Below, one piece after another: positions 29,239-32,838 of a stretch of DNA of 32,838 nucleotides (its first letter is position 1; each line of letters begins with the position of its first letter). The stretch is taken from contig CAYNRQ010000005.1 of the NCBI GenBank assembly GCA_964399875.1, forward strand, positions 1-32,838, in the 5' to 3' direction. The DNA is from CAYNRQ01 sp964399875 (lineage in GTDB: Archaea > Aenigmatarchaeota > Aenigmatarchaeia > QMZP01). The position numbers and the translations under genes are program-made. The notes beneath the pieces are model-generated. The model saw nothing but the letters and a program-made list of their open reading frames with translations, was not told the origin of the DNA and did no database searches.

Positions 29239-31929
29239 TCAAACAACCTCTATACCAGGCTTACCCGGCTCTGCCCTCAGTGCCCTTGAAGATATGGATT
29301 CCTCTGCTTTAACGACCTTTACCTCACATCTGAACTCATTTCTTAACATACTCTCTGCCTCTTTAAGTGCTGTTAATTCTTCGTGCTGGTTAAGGACCCT
29401 GCCTAATCTGCCTATATCCTTTTTTAGTCTTTCTGCGAATCTGACAGCATCTTTACCCTGTTTCCTTATCTCTGGGGTTTTCATCACTGCCTGTACTATA
29501 TCTTCTGGTTTCTTAGCAAGATCAAGTATAGTGTCATAGACCATATACTTCCATAAAGGACTTACAAATATATTAATTATCCTTGGTTTCTTGCTCACCA
29601 GCTTTATTATCTCCTTTACATCTTCTATTGTCTGCTTAATCAGGTTTTCTGAAAGCTCTAATTTAGGATCAATTAATTTTTCATTCGCCTTTGGCCATTT
29701 CTGCACTGAAACAAAGTCCTTTCCTGTTTTGTTCTGGCCCAGCATTTCCCATGCCTCCTCTGCAATGTGCGGGGTGAATGGAGACAGAAGCAGTACGAGT
29801 GTTCTTAAGGCCTCATCCAGCACTTCTTTATTTGGCCTCTGTCTCTTGTATTTGTACAGATCATTCACAAAGGACATGAGGTTTCCTACAGCTGTGTTGA
29901 ACCTGAAGTTCTCCATTCCCTCTGTAACTGTTTTTATTAATTTGTGCGTTTTGGAAAGTACCTGCCTATCCAGAGTATTTACGTCTTTTTTGGTTTCTAT
30001 GCCCTTTGCTTCTGAAACCATGCCATAAACCCTTCTCAAAAACTTGTACGCACCCATCACACCCTCATCACTCCACTCCATCTGACTTTCTGGGTTTGCT
30101 ACAAACAAAAGGAACAGCCTGGCTGTATCTATTCCATACCTCTTTGAAATCTCTTCCTGTGTAACAACATTTCCAAAGCTTTTGCTCATTTTGTGCCCGT
30201 CCTTGTAGACTATGCCCTGATTAAATAATCTAAGGAACGGTTCATCAAAAGACAGCAGCTTGAGATCGTGCAGAACCATGGTGAAGAACCTTGCATACAG
30301 CAGATGCATGACAGCATGTTCCACACCACCTATATACTGGTCCACAGGCATCCAGTACTTAACGGCCTTTTTATCGAACATGTCCTTGGATTTAGGGGAA
30401 CAGTATTTTAGGAAGTACCAGCTTGAATCCACGAACGTGTCCATAGTGTCTGTTTCTCTTTTTGCCTTACCACCGCATTCAGGGCATTTTGTATTAACAA
30501 AATCAGGTGTGCTTGCCAATGGGTTACCCTTGCCTGTAAATTTAACATCTATAGGAAGCAGAACAGGCAGATCCTTCTCAGGAACAGGAATCACTCCGCA
30601 TTTATCACAATAAATAACCGGTATTGGCGTGCCCCAGTATCTCTGCCTGGATATAAGCCAGTCCCTTAGCTTGTACTGCGTGGTTTTTTTGCCCAGTTTC
30701 TTTTTCTCAAGATAGTCAGCTATCTCTCCTATTGCATCATAGTTCATGGACCCATTGAATTTACCTGAATTGATAAGAATACCCGGTTCTGTATATGCCC
30801 TTGACATATCCTTGGGATCAAGATCATATGAAGGCGGTTTTATAACAACCTTTATGGGTATCCTGAACTTCTTTGCAAATTCAAAATCCCTCTGGTCATG
30901 TGCAGGAACAGCCATTATTGCACCTGTCCCGTATTCCAAAAGAACAAAGTTTGCGATATATATCGGAATCTTCTTGCCTGTGGCAGGGTTTATGGCGTAT
31001 CTGCCGATAAACATACCCTCTTTTTCCTTATCCTCAGCTGTTCTTTCAAATCTGTCCTTAAGAACAACCTTCCTGACAAAATTCTTTACACGTCTTTCGT
31101 ACTTCGTACCCTTAACAAGCTCCATGACATCAGGATGCTCAGGAGCATAAACCATGAATGTGACACCATACAGAGTGTCGATCCTTGTTGTGAATATGGG
31201 TATCTTCTTCTCACTCCCGCTTATCTTAAAGTCTACCAGCACGCCTTTGCTCTTTCCGATCCAGTTCTCTTGCATGATTTTTACATTCTCTGGCCAATCT
31301 ATCTTTTTCAAACCTTTTAAAAGCCTTTCAGCATATTTTGTAATTTTCAGGAACCACTGCTCCAGATTCTTTATTGTGATACGGCTGTCGCATCTCCAGC
31401 ACTTTCCATCCTCAACCTGCTCATTGGCCAGGACTGTCTTGCACTTGGGGCACCAGTTAACAGGTGCCTTCTTTTTGTAAGCAAGACCCTTTTTCATCAT
31501 CTTAAGGAAAATCCACTGGTTCCATTTGTAATACTCCGGGTAACAAGTAGCCAATTCCCTTGTCCAGTCATAGGAAAGGCCCAGGGCCTTCTGGTTTTTT
31601 CTTATTCCTGCAATGGCTTTTTCTGTGTATTCCTTTGGGTGCGTCTTGTTCTTTATGGCAGCGTTTTCTGCAGGCAGGCCGAATGCATCATAACCCATGG
31701 GGTACAGAACATTGAACCCATTCATTCTTTTGAACCTTGCAAAGGCATCACCAATAGAATAGTTCCTTATGTGACCCATGTGCAGGCCTGCAGCGCTTGG
31801 ATAGGGAAACATCTCCAGAACATAATATTTTTTCTTTCCGTTTTCCTTTGCATGGAATATCCCTGACTTCTCCCATCTCTCCTGCCACTTCTTCTCGATA
31901 TTCCCGAAATCTATTCTTTTCATATTCAT
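29239..31929 (-). CDS. leuS: Leucyl-tRNA synthetase, bacterial-type core with archaeal-like tail
   Basis: 896 residues, class Ia. HMGH at 50-53 and KMSKS at about 578-583 are catalytic. GYDAFGLPAENAAI, LGLSYDWTRELATC, the CP1 editing domain with TTRIDTLYGVTF and AVPAHDQRDFEFA, and YIGGVEHAVMHLLYARFF are the bacterial forms of these blocks. The end is not bacterial: after about residue 780, KKPRIINIFVSPLWKY and the KTPEIRKQGKDAVRFAERL stretch resemble the archaeal C-terminal tRNA-binding domain. Similar hybrids are described in haloarchaea. TATTATAAATT lies about 25 nt upstream, so the mRNA is close to leaderless. ATG 31923 is an alternative start. Confidence 0.93.
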   Translation of the reverse strand: MNMKRIDFGNIEKKWQERWEKSGIFHAKENGKKKYYVLEMFPYPSAAGLHMGHIRNYSIGDAFARFKRMNGFNVLYPMGYDAFGLPAENAAIKNKTHPKEYTEKAIAGIRKNQKALGLSYDWTRELATCYPEYYKWNQWIFLKMMKKGLAYKKKAPVNWCPKCKTVLANEQVEDGKCWRCDSRITIKNLEQWFLKITKYAERLLKGLKKIDWPENVKIMQENWIGKSKGVLVDFKISGSEKKIPIFTTRIDTLYGVTFMVYAPEHPDVMELVKGTKYERRVKNFVRKVVLKDRFERTAEDKEKEGMFIGRYAINPATGKKIPIYIANFVLLEYGTGAIMAVPAHDQRDFEFAKKFRIPIKVVIKPPSYDLDPKDMSRAYTEPGILINSGKFNGSMNYDAIGEIADYLEKKKLGKKTTQYKLRDWLISRQRYWGTPIPVIYCDKCGVIPVPEKDLPVLLPIDVKFTGKGNPLASTPDFVNTKCPECGGKAKRETDTMDTFVDSSWYFLKYCSPKSKDMFDKKAVKYWMPVDQYIGGVEHAVMHLLYARFFTMVLHDLKLLSFDEPFLRLFNQGIVYKDGHKMSKSFGNVVTQEEISKRYGIDTARLFLLFVANPESQMEWSDEGVMGAYKFLRRVYGMVSEAKGIETKKDVNTLDRQVLSKTHKLIKTVTEGMENFRFNTAVGNLMSFVNDLYKYKRQRPNKEVLDEALRTLVLLLSPFTPHIAEEAWEMLGQNKTGKDFVSVQKWPKANEKLIDPKLELSENLIKQTIEDVKEIIKLVSKKPRIINIFVSPLWKYMVYDTILDLAKKPEDIVQAVMKTPEIRKQGKDAVRFAERLKKDIGRLGRVLNQHEELTALKEAESMLRNEFRCEVKVVKAEESISSRALRAEPGKPGIEVV

Positions 31930-31960
31930 TCAATTTCTTTTCCTAATTTATAATATTTGT

Positions 31961-32314
31961 CTACCTATATAATTTCCTTATTTTACTTGATGTTACATAT
32001 CTCCCTTTTCCAGCAACATAAAATCCCCTTTTAAGTACAGCCTTGGATTCTCCTTGGAAAAGGATATGTTTCCTGAAGTATATCTGAACAACAACATCCC
32101 AGGATTCTATGCTGAAACTGTGCCTGTATTCTGGCTGTTCACCGTTCCTAATACCAGGCTCCCATTCAGTCCACCTGTTCCATTCTTTGCCAATGGTCTC
32201 AAAGCCATTTGAATCCTCCGGGAAGCACAATCTCATATATGTATCCAGTTCTTCGAATGTGCGGCCTCTGTACTTCCCATCTCTGCACGGTATGCCCACA
32301 TCGTATGTTTCCAT
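31961..32314 (-). CDS. Protein of unknown function
   Basis: 117 residues, rich in aromatic and charged residues (EWNRWTEWEPGIRNGEQPEY; SWDVVVQIYFRKH), without signal peptide or membrane helix; not recognised. AAGGAG lies 9 nt before the ATG. It starts 12 nt after the frame-shifted gene at 32327-32513, and both have Shine-Dalgarno sites, so they form an operon. Confidence 0.7.
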   Translation of the reverse strand: METYDVGIPCRDGKYRGRTFEELDTYMRLCFPEDSNGFETIGKEWNRWTEWEPGIRNGEQPEYRHSFSIESWDVVVQIYFRKHILFQGESKAVLKRGFYVAGKGRYVTSSKIRKLYR

Positions 32315-32326
32315 GTTATCAACTCC

Positions 32327-32513
32327 TTAAAAACTGAATTTTCCCATATCCGGGGTCCATCTAAACTCTGTTTCATCTCTTCTTACTTTACCATCCTTTT
32401 CAAAGCACCCCCTGTAGCTTCTGCACTCATCCTGCCAAGGGACACTCACCTGTTATTTTTTCGAACTGGTACCTGCTGCAGGTTCGGGTATATATGCAGT
32501 CACCACCTTCCAT
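32327..32513 (-). pseudogene. Small cysteine-rich protein, frame-shifted
   Basis: A near-perfect GGAGGTGA Shine-Dalgarno precedes ATG 32513. Frame 0 gives 28 residues with four cysteines (GGDCIYTRTCSRYQF) and stops at 32427. Skipping one T after TGT CCC near 32440 changes the reading to CPWQDECRSYRGC and stays open to TAA at 32327, giving about 61 residues. The Cys pattern continuing across the shift argues that the two parts were one gene. A sequencing error, a real mutation or a programmed +1 shift at CCC-T are all possible. Confidence 0.6.
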
Positions 32514-32527
32514 TCTCTCACCTCCTT

Positions 32528-32587
32528 ACAGCTTTTTCAAGAAAAGCTGTAGAGCAAAAGGAGTTGCTTCTCACACTTCGAAGCAAC
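32528..32587 (-). promoter_or_regulatory. Two strong hairpins before the Shine-Dalgarno
   Basis: On the minus strand the first is GTTGCTTC/GAAGCAAC (32563-32587, 8-9 bp). The second is ACAGCTTTT/AAAAGCTGT (32528-32550, 9-10 bp) and ends right against TAAGGAGGTG. A third, weaker one (ATGAAA/TTTCAT) lies at about 32622-32636. Hairpins touching the ribosome site suggest control of translation, but no known riboswitch was recognised. Confidence 0.5.
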
Positions 32588-32670
32588 TTCCAAAAGGGCA
32601 TTAATCTTCTTTCACCAAGAGCATGAAAAACTTTCATAAAGGATCTCCAGAATCTAGAGAATCAATGAAA

Positions 32671-32686
32671 GCTCTTTTACAAGAGC
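32671..32686 (-). terminator. Short hairpin at the end of the tiny membrane ORF
   Basis: GCTCTT and AAGAGC form a perfect 6-bp stem with a TTAC loop, overlapping the stop of the 28-residue frame. It could be a terminator or part of the leader of the downstream operon. Confidence 0.3.
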
Positions 32687-32763
32687 AATACTACTAAAAC
32701 AATTACAGACACCAGTATAGAAAAAAGGCCATATTCACCAAACTTAATGTTTTCTGGTATCAT
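32677..32763 (-). CDS. Possible 28-residue single-helix membrane peptide
   Basis: A short charged N-terminus (MIPENIKFGEYG) and a strong hydrophobic helix (about 13-28) ending at TAA. The layout recalls tiny tail-anchored proteins such as the Sec61 beta class, but it is too short to assign. The long AT-rich stretch upstream on the minus strand could hold a promoter. Kept as a tentative gene. Confidence 0.4.
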   Translation of the reverse strand: MIPENIKFGEYGLFSILVSVIVLVVLLL

Positions 32764-32785
32764 AACATATTATTAATAACACAAC

Positions 32786-32838
32786 TTTAAATCAGAATTC
32801 CACCGGTCTCTGACCGGTGGTTCCAAACAAGGCAATCG
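32786..32838 (+). repeat. Structured dispersed repeat, copy 3 (cut by window end)
   Basis: The first 53 nt match copies 1 and 2, including the complete left hairpin CCACCGGTC/GACCGGTGG. Same orientation as the others. leuS and its neighbours lie between copies 2 and 3. Confidence 0.85.

Noticed and set aside
1..32838. CRISPR arrays, complete insertion sequences or prophage genes
   Set aside because: No regularly spaced short repeats, transposase, integrase or phage structural genes were seen. The only repeats are the three dispersed copies.

Overview
The window reads as a stretch of an AT-rich archaeal chromosome, most likely from a DPANN-type (small, reduced) archaeon. The ribosomal proteins (L44e, S27e, L18e, archaeal S5/L30/L15/SecY order), aIF2alpha, GINS, Bud32, Pth2, archaeal adenylate kinase, prefoldin and class III pilins are archaeal. 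A one-chain fused primase (PriS plus a short iron-sulfur part of PriL), a LeuRS with a bacterial-type core and archaeal tail, a type I IPP isomerase and many tiny membrane or zinc-ribbon proteins all point to DPANN. I cannot assign a phylum. Many genes have a TATA-like box about 25 nt before an ATG and no leader; I used this to choose starts.

Layout. 1-4.4 kb: a structured repeat, an ArsA/Get3 ATPase, and small secreted, zinc-ribbon and membrane proteins. 4.5-9.8 kb: tRNA-Tyr, then on the minus strand the end of the archaeal spc operon (bud32, rps5, rpl30, rpl15, secY, adkA, EMC3/DUF106). 9.8-16.3 kb, plus strand: proS, a HAD phosphatase, valS, two small genes, RNase Z and a zinc-ribbon gene. 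16.3-19.1 kb: a type IV pilus platform protein with two pilins, then pth2 and prefoldin alpha. 19.1-22.1 kb, minus: rps10-rps9-rpl13-rpl18e, then tRNA-Leu, a coiled-coil protein, tRNA-Gly and a 40-residue zinc ribbon. 22.2-23.1 kb: two membrane proteins. 23.1-27.9 kb, minus: srp54, aif2a-rps27e-rpl44e, GINS and fused primase. 28-32.8 kb: type I idi, a secreted-protein pseudogene split by the second repeat copy, leuS, and a small Shine-Dalgarno-led operon behind strong hairpins. The third repeat copy runs off the window end.

The most striking result is in the tRNAs. All three tRNA genes are interrupted, by eight introns in total: tRNA-Tyr(GTA) by two (30/31 and 37/38), tRNA-Gly(GCC) by two (29/30 and 59/60), and tRNA-Leu(CAA) by four (two in the D-loop, one in the variable arm, one in the T-loop at 59/60). 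The tRNA-Leu gene spans 404 nt for an 84-nt mature tRNA. Most junctions fit a bulge-helix-bulge model with 3-nt bulges, and in each case removing the introns gives a canonical tRNA of normal length.

Functionally the window is translation and export: tRNA maturation (RNase Z, Bud32), aminoacylation (Pro, Val, Leu), ribosome and initiation (S5, S9, S10, S27e, L13, L15, L18e, L30, L44e, aIF2alpha), peptidyl-tRNA recycling (Pth2), membrane targeting and insertion (SRP54, SecY, EMC3, ArsA/Get3) and replication priming (primase, GINS).
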